DNA of 64,000 bases, taken from assembly GCA_019279435.1 (NCBI GenBank), contig JAAALK010000289.1, positions 9,182,342-9,246,341 of the forward strand, given 5' to 3'. Positions 45,847 through 56,853 of this stretch are shown in pieces. This DNA comes from Zizania palustris (taxonomy: Eukaryota > Streptophyta > Magnoliopsida > Poales > Poaceae). The notes under the pieces are model-generated. The model saw only the letters and a list, made by a program, of their open reading frames with translations, searched no databases and had not been told where the DNA came from. Within the stretch, counting starts at the first letter, position 1. Every line of letters begins with the position of its first letter. A program made the translations under genes and the position numbers.

Positions 45847-48800
45847 TTTAACACCCCAAGAAATAAAAACAAATAAAATAAAAGAAAAATATTATTTAAA
45901 TCATTTCTGGATTTTATTATTAAATAAAATCCTAAAAGAGCCCTAATAAAGCCAAACAGGGAGAAATATTCAAAATTTGGACCTGAAAATTTTATGAGAT
46001 GAACTAGAGACTAAGATATAATTTTAGGAATTTTTACAAATTTTTATCAACAGTGATTCAACCCTTAATCAAATATATGAATAACTGGATTTATTTTAAA
46101 TCAGAAAAGTATTAAAATGCTTAACGGGCCTCAACCTCCAAAGTAACCGAGCCCAGCCCAGTCCAAACCGCCAGCCACTGACATGTGGGACCCACCTGTC
46201 AGCGCGTTCCCCCTCTCTCTCCCGCCCGCACTCGCCCCGACCCCACATGGCAGCCACAGGCGCTCGCCTCCGCCCTCTGACCAACATGGCCCATCTGTTG
46301 GCCCCCTTCCTATTTGGTTCACCCACTGACAGGTGGGGGCCACCTGTCAGATCTGTCGTCTCCGATGGAAGGGGATCACCCCCTTCCTTCCTCCCTGCGA
46401 TCGCCTGCTGTTTCCTCGCCACCGGCCACCGAAATCACCCGGATCACCTTCCCTGGTCACCACCGCTTCCCTTCCATCTATGGCTGACGCGTTTTCACGC
46501 TTATGGCAGTGCATCCGAAGCTTTTGGAAACCTCGCCGGAGATGGAAACCAACCTTCGGGTTCCCCGGCATTCCTTGCCATCCGAACACCGGCGAGCCCC
46601 TATATATACCATCGCCTTCACCGCGCTCAGTCCACACCGCCAAAGCCCGAACCATAGCAATCCAGAGCGCTCCCCCTCCACTTTCGGTTTTCCCCTCTGT
46701 TTCAACTCCGGCGAGCCATCCCCGTCGACCCCGGCCTCCTCCGCCTTAGCCACCACCACCAGAGTGACCGTCGACGACCCCCCGTCCTCGGCATCCACTC
46801 CGTTGGCCGTAGGCGCCACCGGATCATCGTCGTCGTCGAGCTCCCGAAGATCCCCTCCGTCTACCCTCGTCGCCGGTCGCCATCCGTCGCCCTTCGACGC
46901 CACCGGAGGTACCATCGTGATCCCCACCCTCCCCTTGTTCCATTTTCGGCATTATCTAGGATCCTAGGCACTCGTCGCCGCTGTCGCCACCGCGTCCGAG
47001 GCCACCGTCGCCGGAGACGTAGGGTAAACTACCCTCGTCATCACGTGCCGTGCCGGAGTTCATCCGAGCCGCACGATCCCGAGCGAACGGTCCGGATTAG
47101 ATCCTGTGAGGATCTAATCTGAGCCCTCAGATCTGGTCAAACTGGTATCGGTTAACCCTGGCCGTCGATCGTTATTTAAAAATGTTGACTCAATCTGGTG
47201 CGTCCACGCGTACCCGTTCGCTACGTTTAATCCTGGCCGTTCAATCTCATTTAAACCTCCCGCCTCGCATCTGACCGCCAGATCCAGATCCAACGGCTCT
47301 GGATCGGCCGGTCCACGCGCACAGTGCTGCGGTCCACTGTGAGCCTAGCTCACCGTGGACCAGAGACTGTTTTTCAGTTTAAATAAAATTCCAGAAAATT
47401 GTTTATACTTTGAAAATTCATAACTTGCTCATTTTAACTCCAAATTTCACCATTCAAATTTTGTTAAATTCAGCATATTATTCTCTACACATTAATGCCA
47501 TAAAAACAGTATGTTACTGTTACCCAAAATATTCTAAATAAATAAATGAATAAAAACCCCTTAGGATTAAAAATATTAATTCAGAAATTAAATTAGGAAA
47601 AATCCTAAAAATGTAAATTCACTGTTTTTCACTAAAGTTCAGAATATTAAAACCCTATAAAACCCACAAATGTGTATGTTTATTATTTGGTGAATTTTTA
47701 TCTGTTTATTGAATGTACTGTTTATTTTTCCGTATCGAGAAGACTACGAGTTCGTCGAGGAGCCGGAGTTCTACCCCGAGGTTCCTCCATCCCCATTTGC
47801 TGATCAAGGCAAGTCATCGACCACCTCTGTGGAAACAGTTGATCATTATTTGAGCCCATGTTTTAATAAATTATCGCTATAACTCATAGGTTAATGCTGC
47901 ATTAGTCCAATAATCAAGCCTTACACTTATATTTATTAGATCCCCGTCCTTGTGTGCAAACCCAAGCCATGCTTATTGAGCCTTAACTCCTTGTCACTCT
48001 ACTATAAAATTATTAGCTAGTGCCCAATGTACCAGCACAACTGCTATGGGATAAAAAGAATGAGTCGTAGGTAGCTGGATTCTGTATATGAATTTCCCTG
48101 TTATTCTCGTCTCTGGACTCTGTTGGAGTTGGCTAAGTTATAAGTATGGTGGGTTCCGGGTGCAAGCTCGGGCATTGGTTTGTCGCACCCGGGGAACTAT
48201 AAGGACCGGTCTGCGGGATCTGTTGCAAAGCACTTCCGTACCAACCACAAGTCTAATGGGTAAGTCCTAACTGGAAGTATGGAATACTCCGACTCGATGC
48301 ACCATAGTGGAGGGGGCAAGGGGCAAGCCTGCGGGTGCCTTGTACCGACGACGCTCAAGGGGGGTTATGGTGAGGCACCGACGCGTCGGGGCACCATATG
48401 AAACCTATAAGAGGGTGTTGTTGAGTCGGGGAGGACTATATGGAAGGTTTTGGCACGAGTTCCCGTGAAATGGGTCATCTCGTTACACTTTGGTGTAGGT
48501 GATGAGTGCGTGCCTTGTGGGTACAGTGGTACATCTCTGATCAGAGTAATTTAATCTTTTCGAAAAGCCGAGCCCACGGTCAAGGGCGGGTTGTGTGACT
48601 ACTCGCAGTTAGTTTACAATTGTTTGAATGGTTGAGTTATTCATGGCATGTAAGGACTGTTGAGCGAGGTGGGGCTGACTGTACCCCTCGAGTTAGAGGA
48701 TGATGATGCATACACATGTTTACATTTCAGTACTAATAAGTTGCTCACATTTAATGCTTTACAAATATGCTTCTTCCGCAAAATTAGCCAATATCTCCCT

Positions 48801-49130
48801 TGTTATTACCTTGCATTATATTTGCATTCGGTGGCTTGCTGAGTACATCTGTACTCACCCCGTTGACTTACACCATCAGAGCCCATCTACTACGAGGAGG
48901 ATGCAGGTCTGGAGTAGCGACCCAGTCAAGGCGAGACTGGAAGAAGGCGTTCATCTAGGACCCTTTGTTTTATTAGTTTCTCTTCATCATTATTCACTTT
49001 TGTACTAATGTGGTCTACGAACCGTGAATGATTGCTCGTATTTGTACGTGGTCGCATGATGAACGTCTTGATTTATCGATTTTCTATGGAATTTCAATAA
49101 AGTCCTGATTTATTAAATCGGGGCGCGACA
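45847..49130 (+). mobile_element. Solo LTR of the Tekay/Del-type family, in gag
   Basis: 3,284 bp. Starts TTTAACACCCC (TG decayed to TT) and ends ATCGGGGCGCGACA. TSD TTGTC at 45842-45846 and 49131-49135. Removing it joins the two gag halves (LQGPIAEWCDN on the right, WAEFTATFRAA on the left). A TATA box TATATATA lies at 46601-46608 within CCCCTATATATACCATC. The GC-rich part 46140-47350 carries TGACAGGTGGG / CCCACCTGTCAG inverted words. No internal domain. ORFs here look like chance. Confidence 0.93.
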
Positions 49131-49135
49131 TTGTC

Positions 49136-49600
49136 ACACCACTCCGCGATGGGTCCTTGGAGCTGGTGAGCGGCAAATTCCACTCGCTCCTGCTCGGAGC
49201 AGGGTAGAAGGTCTAGCTTCTTGCTAATTGTCCTTAACCAGTCACACGCCTCCATCGTGGTGGTGCTGCTAGAAAACACTGGGGGCCGGACACGCAAGAA
49301 CTTTGAAAGTTGGGAGGCTGGTGCTGGTGCCGGGGTAGCTGGTATGAGGGGAGGTTCCGGTTACTGCTGCTGAAGACGAAATAGTTGGGCCTGCTGCTCT
49401 TGCATCTAGTTCTACTACTGTTGGATATGGGTCAGTAGTGTGGCAATCAGTTGATTTTGATTCGCCCTCATCTCCGCCAAGGTGGGATGATTGGCGACTG
49501 GGGCCTACCGCTGGCCGGTGGCTCCCCACTGGGGCAAGTTCCTGGAGTTGCTCCCGTTGTGTGGGGCATCCGATCCTTGATCATTGGCAATCCTGAAGAT
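49136..49600 (-). pseudogene. Tekay-type gag, N-terminal part
   Basis: Reads MRANQNQLIATLLTHIQQ (about 49470), then Q-rich QEQQAQLFRLQQQ, SQLSKFLRVRPPVFSSS, EACDWLRTISKKLDLL and VEFAAHQLQGPIAEWCDN. At least five TAG stops, several where neighbouring codons are CAG, fitting C-to-T decay. Confidence 0.82.
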
Positions 49601-49785
49601 GAGAGGTTTCCAAAGGAGATATACATTTTAAGGGGGAATATAGCTAACTTTATTTCTCAAAATAAAAGTTTAGACTTAGATGTTTACATCCTTATTCTTA
49701 TTTAATCTTCACTCATGCCTTATATCCGACATGAGTGGCACTACAAGCATAACAAAAATGAAAACAATCAATCATAAACTAGAGT

Positions 49786-50604
49786 CTAAAATAGCTCGGG
49801 GGAGGGCTCGATCGTCGACTCGGCAGGGACGGTCGTTGCAGGTGTAGTGGAGCTGGAAGGCCCGATGGAAGATGCGCTGCGTGAGATCCTCTTGGGCCTG
49901 GCTGAGGGGGTCCTAAGTGCCTTCCGCTTGCGCCGTGGAAGGGGAGCGACCTCCTCGAGATCCTTCTGCAGCTCCTTGACCTGACGACGCAACTGAGCGG
50001 TGTCGGCGACGCCCTGGCGCTGAATCTCATTCTGATGCTGCAACCTTGCTACCTCAGCGGCCAAGTGGCGCCCCTGTTGGACCTTGCGACGAAGCTCTCC
50101 AATATCGCGGTTTAGATTCTTCGATGTGTGGCGGTAGTAGTCAATGGTGTCGTGCTGGCTGTTGGCGTCGAGTACTGCGTCCATGTGTAGATCATCCATC
50201 TCCTGGAGTAGACGTGTGGTGCGGGCGATGACAGAGTTGCGCTGGGAGTAGGTGGTGACGTAGACACTGCAATGACTGCCTGGGGTGTGCATGGGCATGA
50301 AGCAGTAGGCGGTGCCATGGAGTTGTCCGTCATAGACCATCCAAAGCTTGGAATGGGCTTGAAGTGTGGCGCACTGACTTGCCACCACGAAAGTAGGTCC
50401 TCCGACCCCGTGAGTGTAGAAGGCTGGGTGTGTGTTGGAGGAGCGGATGACGATGGTGACCTCGTAGTACCCCTCGTTCACATCGGGAAAAATCCCGTCG
50501 ACCGCAGGCTTATGCTCAAACCCGAGAAAATACACGAGCATGCGGAGCTCGCGAATGAAGCCACCCTCATCGCGAAGAAAACCTCCCATGGTGTGAATCG
50601 GCAT
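49786..50604 (-). CDS. ORF0 of the Tekay-type element, intact, 272 codons
   Basis: Uninterrupted from ATG 50604 (MPIHTMGGFLRDEGGFIREL) to the stop at 49786, starting 120-130 bp after the PBS. N-terminal 120 residues: no motif I recognise (YFLGFEHKPAVDGIFPDVNE). About residues 130-215 form a coiled coil with heptad-like Leu/Ala/Val spacing (LNRDIGELRRKVQQGRHLAA, LRRQVKELQKDLEEV). Then a basic bipartite stretch, RRKRKALRTPSARPKRISRS, that could be a nuclear localisation signal, and a Ser/Thr-rich tail. Upstream ORFs in this position are known in some grass Del-lineage elements (rice RIRE3/RIRE8, recalled). It is the only undamaged ORF of an otherwise ruined element. Function unknown. Confidence 0.7.
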   Translation of the reverse strand: MPIHTMGGFLRDEGGFIRELRMLVYFLGFEHKPAVDGIFPDVNEGYYEVTIVIRSSNTHPAFYTHGVGGPTFVVASQCATLQAHSKLWMVYDGQLHGTAYCFMPMHTPGSHCSVYVTTYSQRNSVIARTTRLLQEMDDLHMDAVLDANSQHDTIDYYRHTSKNLNRDIGELRRKVQQGRHLAAEVARLQHQNEIQRQGVADTAQLRRQVKELQKDLEEVAPLPRRKRKALRTPSARPKRISRSASSIGPSSSTTPATTVPAESTIEPSPELF

Positions 50605-50721
50605 CTACAAAAAGTGAGAATTTTTGGTAAAAATTTTGGATGACGAGATAGTAAGTAGTTTGTAAAAATACGGTTAATATAAATCCTAGGGTTGGGTATG
50701 TTTGGCTTCCTACAGTCAAGT

Positions 50722-50737
50722 CGGCTCTCATACCATC
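50722..50737 (-). other. Primer binding site of the Tekay-type element
   Basis: Minus-strand TGGTATGAGAGCCGAC directly after the 5' LTR end, close to the initiator tRNA-Met site TGGTATCAGAGC. Confidence 0.75.
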
Positions 50738-50738
50738 T

Positions 50739-50950
50739 TGTAACGCCCATATTTAATAAAACATGGTCTTTATTGAAATTCCATAGAAAATCAATAAAAC
50801 AAGACGTTCATCACACGACCTAATACAATACACCAATCAATCATGGTTCACAGACCATATTATTACAAAAGAGTTAAATCAATGAGAACCTAATAAAATA
50901 AAACTCCTATATGAACGCCTCCTTCTAGTCTCGTGCCCTGACTGGGTCGC
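50739..50950 (-). repeat. 5' LTR of the Tekay-type element, piece 1
   Basis: Starts TGTAACGCCCATATTTAATA, reverse of the LTR end, and runs to GACTGGGTCGC at 50950, where a solo LTR of the same family is inserted. Continues at 54335. Confidence 0.88.
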
Positions 50951-53900
50951 TGTAACACCCCAAATTTTCAAAGGAATAAAAATATTAATTAATTCAATTT
51001 CCTGGATTTTATTATTTTGAAAATACCTTTAAATACCCTTCTATACCATTTTGAACTACAACATAGAGTTAATGACCAAACCAGGAGCTGAAAATTTTTG
51101 TATAAACTCCCAAGGCCAAAATATATTTTTGAGAATTTTTACAAATTTTTACCAAGCTTGGAAATAGCCCAGAGATTTTAATCTATTTCCTGGAATTATT
51201 TTTATTCAGAAATGATTTGAAACAGTATTGGGCCTCCGCCCTCCCTTCTCTCTCCCGGCCGGCCCAGCCCGTCACCCTCGCCCGCCTCTGGCTGACAGCC
51301 CGACCCCACCTGTCGGCGCCGGTCGCCTCCCTCACGCGCGCGGCCGACGCCTCGGCCCCACCCGTCAGCTCTCTTGCTCGCGAGCTCACGCCCGCTTGCC
51401 AGTGGCCCCCGCCTGTCAGACCCGTCGTCTACCTCCCGCCTCCGCCGCCAAATTCCACCGGCCGATGACCCCTGCCTCAGATCCGCCTCGCTGGCCCCTC
51501 CCACTTTAATTCAACACCATTAATTGGTCCCCCGCGTTCTCCCGGCCGTTTCCCCCCGTTAACCCACGCCTTTAAGCCACGGGATCAACGCTGCGCGTGC
51601 ATGGCCGATCCCTCGCCGGCGAGTAAATCCCCCTCCTCGGCTTTCCTTGCATGCGACGCCCGTTAAACCTCGCTGGCACGCCTATTTAAGCCCCCCTGGC
51701 CATTCGCACTTGATCCCCCATGCCCACTCGCCGCGAGAACGAACAGAGCACCCGCGATTCGCCTTTTAGCGCACTCCCACTGTTGCGCCTCCGGCCACCG
51801 CTCGTCGTCGTCTTGGACCACCTCCATCCACGCCCTCGCCACCATCGTGACCGCAAGGACGACCCCGACATCAGCCGCCCCTCCGTCGACACTGAACCCC
51901 ACTGGATCGCCGTCGCCGACAAGAAGCCGAACACCTTCGCCACCTCCGCTCGTCGCCGGCCTCACCCCGTCGACCCCGGACCACCGCAAGGGTACCCTCT
52001 TGTTCCCCTCGGTACCCTCTTTATGTTTTTAGCCCTAGCTATGCCAGATAGCCCTCGCCTTCACTGGAATCGCTAACCGTCGTGTCGCCAGAGTCAGGGA
52101 AGAAGGGGTACTTTGCTCCCCCGACACGCGTCGTGCCGGATTCAATCCCGACCGTGCGATCCAGATCCAACGCCGGCGATTAAGTCATCTGTTCGGTTTA
52201 ATCCACGCCGTTGGATCTGAGTGAAGCTGTACGGTGCGATCTCGTGGGTTCGTTGGTATTTAAAACCCTCGTTCAATCTCCGCCGTCCATCGCATGCCGG
52301 TTCAACGTTTTAATCTCAGCCGTCCACGTCATTTTAACTCCCCTGCCTCGCATGTGACCGCTCGATCGTGATCCAACGGTGGATCATGATCCGGCGCACG
52401 CGCACAGTGCACGGGTGCACGGTGGACTTGGCTCACCGTGGACCGACGCCTGTTTTTGGTTTAATTTAATTTCCAGAAATGATTTTAAACTTCAAAAATT
52501 CATATCTGGCGCATTTGAACTCTAAAAATTGTCATTTCAATTCCAGAAATTTTATAATTTTATTCTCTACACATTAATTCAATAAAAACAATATGTTACT
52601 TTAGGCTTTTTCATGTTTATTTAAATAGGTATTCAAATGCCATTAGGATAAAGATGTAAATTTAATTATTTAAATTTCAGTAAGTCTTATATTTAATTAT
52701 TTCCTGTTAATATGCTGAGACCACTAAGTTTTCTCTGAACCATTTATTCCAAATTAAATATAAAACTTAAAGTGAGATTATTCACAATTAAAGACCCCTT
52801 ATAAAGAGGACAATATCCCATTTTAGTTAAATTTAAATATTTATAATAGATTTCAGAAACTTAAACAACTTGACTTTCTTTAAGATAAAACCAAATTAAA
52901 CATATGTGCTTGATGTGTGACTTTTGGATTGTTTAATTGAATGTCACGTTTAATTTATTTATATCGAGAAGACTACGACGCCGTCGAGGAGCCGGAGTAC
53001 TTTCCCAATGTCCTCCCTCGCCTTACGCTGAACAAGGCAAGTCACCAAACCAATCTTTTGAGCATATTGAACCCATGTTTTATTAAACTATCGCTAAAAT
53101 ACATAGGATATACATGCATTAGTCAAATAGAACACTTACAGTATATTTATTTAGGATCCCCAGACCTTGATGTGCAACCCAAGTCATGCTATCTCGCCTA
53201 ACCTCCTTGTCACCATATGATTAGTATTATTAGCTAGTTTCCAATGTATTGACACGATTGCTATAGGGTAAAAATGAGTTGTAGCGAAATGGTTCTACTA
53301 TATGATCCCCATGGTTTCTTATCTTTGGAATTCTGTCGGTGGTGAGTTATGGTTGTGAGTGTATGCATGGTGGGTTCCGGGTGCAAGCTAGGGCATTGGT
53401 TGGTAGCACCCGGGGCACTATAAGGACCGGTCTGTGGGATCCGTTGCAATACACTTCCGTACTAACCACAAGTCTAATGGGTAAGTCCTAACTAAGGTAT
53501 GGAGTGTTCCAAACCGAGGCCACCATTTGGAGATGGGTCAAGCAGCACCTGTGGGTGGCTTGTACCAATGTGGCGCAAAAGGGGGTGCGACGTTAGCCGG
53601 GATGCGGCCCGGCGCGTCGGCGAAACCTAGAGCGGGTGGTTATCGCTTGGAGCATTTCATGCTGAGGTTTTGGCATGAGTTCCCATGGTATGGGTCATCT
53701 CATTTGGGATGAGTGCGTGCCTTGTGGGTACAGTAGTACATCTCTGATCAGAGTCTTAAATCTTTTCGAAAAGCCGAGCCCACAGTCAAGGGCGGGTTGC
53801 GTGACATCCCACAGTTAGATTACGTTGAATATGTATGTGCATGATGATTTGACATGTAAGGACTGTTGTGCGAGAAGGTAAAACGTACTCCTCGAGTTAT

Positions 53901-54329
53901 ATGATGTTGTTGATGCTCATGTTTACTTTCTCGCATGATTAAAATTTGACTACACTAAATGCAATAACCAAAAATGTACTTTTCCGCACTGTTAGCCATT
54001 ACCCTTCCTTGTTTATTATCTTGCATTATTATTTGCATTTGCGGTGGCTTGTTGAGTAATTTTTGTACTCATACCCGTTGGACTCCACAGAGGATGCCTA
54101 CTATGAAGACGGTCTGGAGTAGCGACCCAGTCAAGAAAACGATCCTGAAGAAGACGTTCGTCATGCTATTTACTTTTGTTGCTATTTTTATTTCAACACT
54201 TATGTAATAATTATGGTCTGCGTACCATTAATACTGTCGTATGTACGTTGTCCATGATGAACCTCTTGTATTATTGTTTTTCTATGGAAATTCAATAATG
54301 TTCCGATTTCGATAAATCGGGGCGCTACA
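50951..54329 (+). mobile_element. Solo LTR of the Tekay/Del-type family, in the host 5' LTR
   Basis: 3,379 bp, TGTAACACCCC...ATCGGGGCGCTACA: both ends intact, the best-preserved family copy here. TSD GTCGC (50946-50950) and GTTGC (54330-54334), one C-to-T change. Outside it, GACTGGGTCGC joins TACTCCAGACCTTCATCC, restoring the family sequence. Inserted into its own family in opposite orientation. A TATA-like CCTATTTAAGCC lies at 51681-51692. Contains the GC-rich third (51220-52440) and the CACCCGGGGCACTATAAGGA block near 53408. Confidence 0.93.
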
Positions 54330-54334
54330 GTTGC

Positions 54335-54469
54335 TACTCCAGACCTTCATCCTCGTAGTAGACGGCCTCTGGTTGTGTAAGTCAATGGGGGTGAGTACAA
54401 TCGTAGTCAGCAATCCAACGAATGCAAGTATAATGCAGAGTAATAACAAGGAAGGTAGTGGCTTACTTT
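54335..54469 (-). repeat. 5' LTR of the Tekay-type element, piece 2
   Basis: Continues piece 1 after the solo LTR, up to the copia insertion; ACTTT at 54465-54469 is the copia TSD. Confidence 0.85.
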
Positions 54470-56665
54470 TGAGGAGCCATGCTGAATAGCGTGGGCCTTA
54501 TGGCTCCAGATGTGATGAGTCATTATCACGATAGTCAAAGAGGACAGAAGAAGACAGAAAATCTGCTGTGTCTGGGCCTCATGTGACTCAGGTACACAGC
54601 CAGCGAGTAATTGTTGGGCTAAGAGAGCTGTGAAGTCGGGCTGGCCCTATCCGAGTACATGGGCAAGGAGCATCAGAAGACCCACTGGTCTGTTGACCAG
54701 GATTGACTCAGGTACACGGGCGGTGAGTGATTGCCGGGCTGAGAGAGCTGCGGAATCGGGCCGGCCCAATACGGGTACCTAGTGCAAAGTCGGTGGAGGC
54801 TTTGTCAGTTTCGGCGCAAAACTGACGACCGCTGATCTCGCATCGGACTGTTCAGAGAAGAAGCCGTAGTCGCTACGAAAGCTCCGCCTCCGAATAAGTC
54901 ATCTGTAAATAGGAGTTTACCATTTTGTCCTTAGGCCCACAGTCAGTTAGTCGAGTCTGTAAAAATATCCTAAGGGTAGTTTGGTCTTTTCCTTTTATTT
55001 AAGCGTTTGTAAAAAACCCTATGGGGCTGGTGGAATATTCCTAGCTATTGGGCTGCCTATAAAAAGGGCCCCAATCCCTAGGGTTAGGTCACCCTTTTTT
55101 CTGAAATCACATTACTAATCAAGAGTGGCTAACTTTTTTAGTTTATCTCTCCCTGTTCCTGTGTGTGCGCCGCCGGGTGATGAATTTATCTGTGCTTCGT
55201 CGATTTCCCCACGATCTGATTCTTCAACCGGTAGAGAAATATATACATCAAGTGTTATTCCTTTTATTCTCAGTTATTGGTTGTCTTGCGGTAGATTGGT
55301 CTTATTGTCATTTTGGTTTGCGTGCCTGATTAATCGATCTATTCTGAAATATCCACTGCAGTTCTTGTTTTGTATTCTCTCGTGATATTTATTTTTGGTT
55401 GCTTTCGGTTTCCCTAGATCAAATGTTTATCTCCTGCTGTATTGTTTATTAGTAGCCAGGATAGTTGAGCCATAGACCTGTATGCAGGCTAGTTTTTTAA
55501 TGCGTGTTTTTGTGCAAAAGCAGTTCTGTGGTTTAACCTGCAGCAGTCTAGGGAAGCCTACTAGTTCCTAGCTCTTGTACCTTCTGTGCATGTCATCTCG
55601 TGCAGCAGAGTCGCATGCAGTACTCAAGTGCTTGGAGAACGACTGTATTTCTCATAGTCTGCAGCAGCTAGGTTGTGAGGTCTTGTCCCGGTGCCAAGTC
55701 TGAAGCCGTGCGTGGTTAACAGGGTTCTGTAGCCAGGCTTACAAATTTGTTTTCACCGTAGTCTTTGGTCGAGGTACACGTGGTTTGGTTGGTCTTGTTT
55801 CAATCCTTGACTTCGACATAATTTTTTCTGTACCTGGCTTCTTTGTTCAAAGCATGTTATCTGTGCGAAGTAGTCCTCAGGTTTCCCAACGTTTGAAGTA
55901 CAGCTACACGAAGGGGCTTCGCACGAAGGTGCTGAGGTAGCGAAGTAGTGCAGTGGAAGTTGTCAGGTTGCTTTCGGACTTTTTCAGAGTCTCAAGCTGG
56001 CCGGGGAATCAGGCTTCGCCGAACCATCTTTCAGCGTGTAGTAGACTTTGAAAACGAAGTCTTTCGAAGCTAGTACTTCGCAGGTGCTTCGTTGGTGCTG
56101 AAGCATTCTTTTCTTTCTGAGGTCTAGTCTTCAAAGTAAATGCTTCGAACTGATAGGCTTTGGTAGTTATCGGAGTAGGCTTTGGTGTTTGCATACTTCG
56201 TTATTCTGTACTGGCCGCATTTTGTCATCTTCGAAGCTCTCCCCTGCTCAACATCAACTAGCTTCGTTACTGCATACTTCAAACAGACTCTGACAATATC
56301 AGGCTTCGCACGAACTTGGAAGCATGCTTCGTCAAGTTTCGAACATGAGACAATTTCTGAACAGTAATCTCTCATCTCTTTCTAACGTACCCTCATAGTT
56401 TTTGTTGTGATGGTTTATTTCTGAGTACCTTGATCTGCACATGTTTTAATTGTCGTGTTATTCTGCCTATTAGCACTGTAGTGGTGTTTCTTTGTTTAGG
56501 ACACCGGTCGTTTCTAGGCTAGATACTTTTGGGCATCGGTGATCTGATTACGTTTTACTGCTTAGTCTTTTGAGGTGCGTTGGGTGTTGGGAGCAGGCCA
56601 TAGATTCGAAAGAATTTTTTAGGCGCCCATTCACCCCCTCTCTGGTCGCTACTTTCGGTCCTACA
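54470..56665 (+). repeat. 5' LTR of the SIRE-like copia
   Basis: TGAGGAGCC...GGTCCTACA. TATA box CTATAAAAAGG at 55057-55067. The distal 600 bp contains many TTCGAAG/CTTCG words (55905-56345). Short ORFs inside recur in both LTRs but have no recognisable product. Confidence 0.92.
55058..55066 (+). promoter_or_regulatory. TATA box of the copia 5' LTR
   Basis: TATAAAAAG, identical at 60447-60455 in the 3' LTR, followed by the conserved CCCTAGGGTTAGGT block. Confidence 0.65.
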
Positions 56666-56667
56666 AG

Positions 56668-56683
56668 TGGTATTAGAGCCTGG
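56668..56683 (+). other. Primer binding site of the SIRE-like copia
   Basis: TGGTATTAGAGCCTGG, two bases after the LTR, an initiator tRNA-Met site with one C-to-T change. Confidence 0.85.
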
Positions 56684-56730
56684 TTAGGGTTTTTCCATAC
56701 CTTAACCGGTTATAAACCCCAGTAGTGATC

Positions 56731-56853
56731 ATGACGTCTCCTGGAAAGGTCCCGTCCTTGGAAGCTTATGGATACAATTATTGGAAGACTCGCATGCGAG
56801 CCTATCTCATGATCCAAAGCTCGGACATCTGGGACAGAAGTGCCAGCTGCTGA
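56731..56853 (+). pseudogene. Gag stub of the SIRE-like copia
   Basis: ATG at 56731 reads MTSPGKVPSLEAYGYNYWKT and on to MIQSSDIWDRSASC, the usual copia gag start with a YWKTRM motif. After SSDIWD the frame leaves gag at about 56833-56840 and ends at TGA 56851-56853. The sequence beyond the junction is pol, in another frame. Confidence 0.85.

Noticed and set aside
49451..49705. Plus-strand 84-codon ORF
   Set aside because: Mirror of the Tekay gag N-terminus; no conserved motif on plus.
56124..56375. 83-codon minus ORF repeated almost identically at 61513-61764
   Set aside because: The repeat is simply the two LTRs of one copia. No start context or family match.
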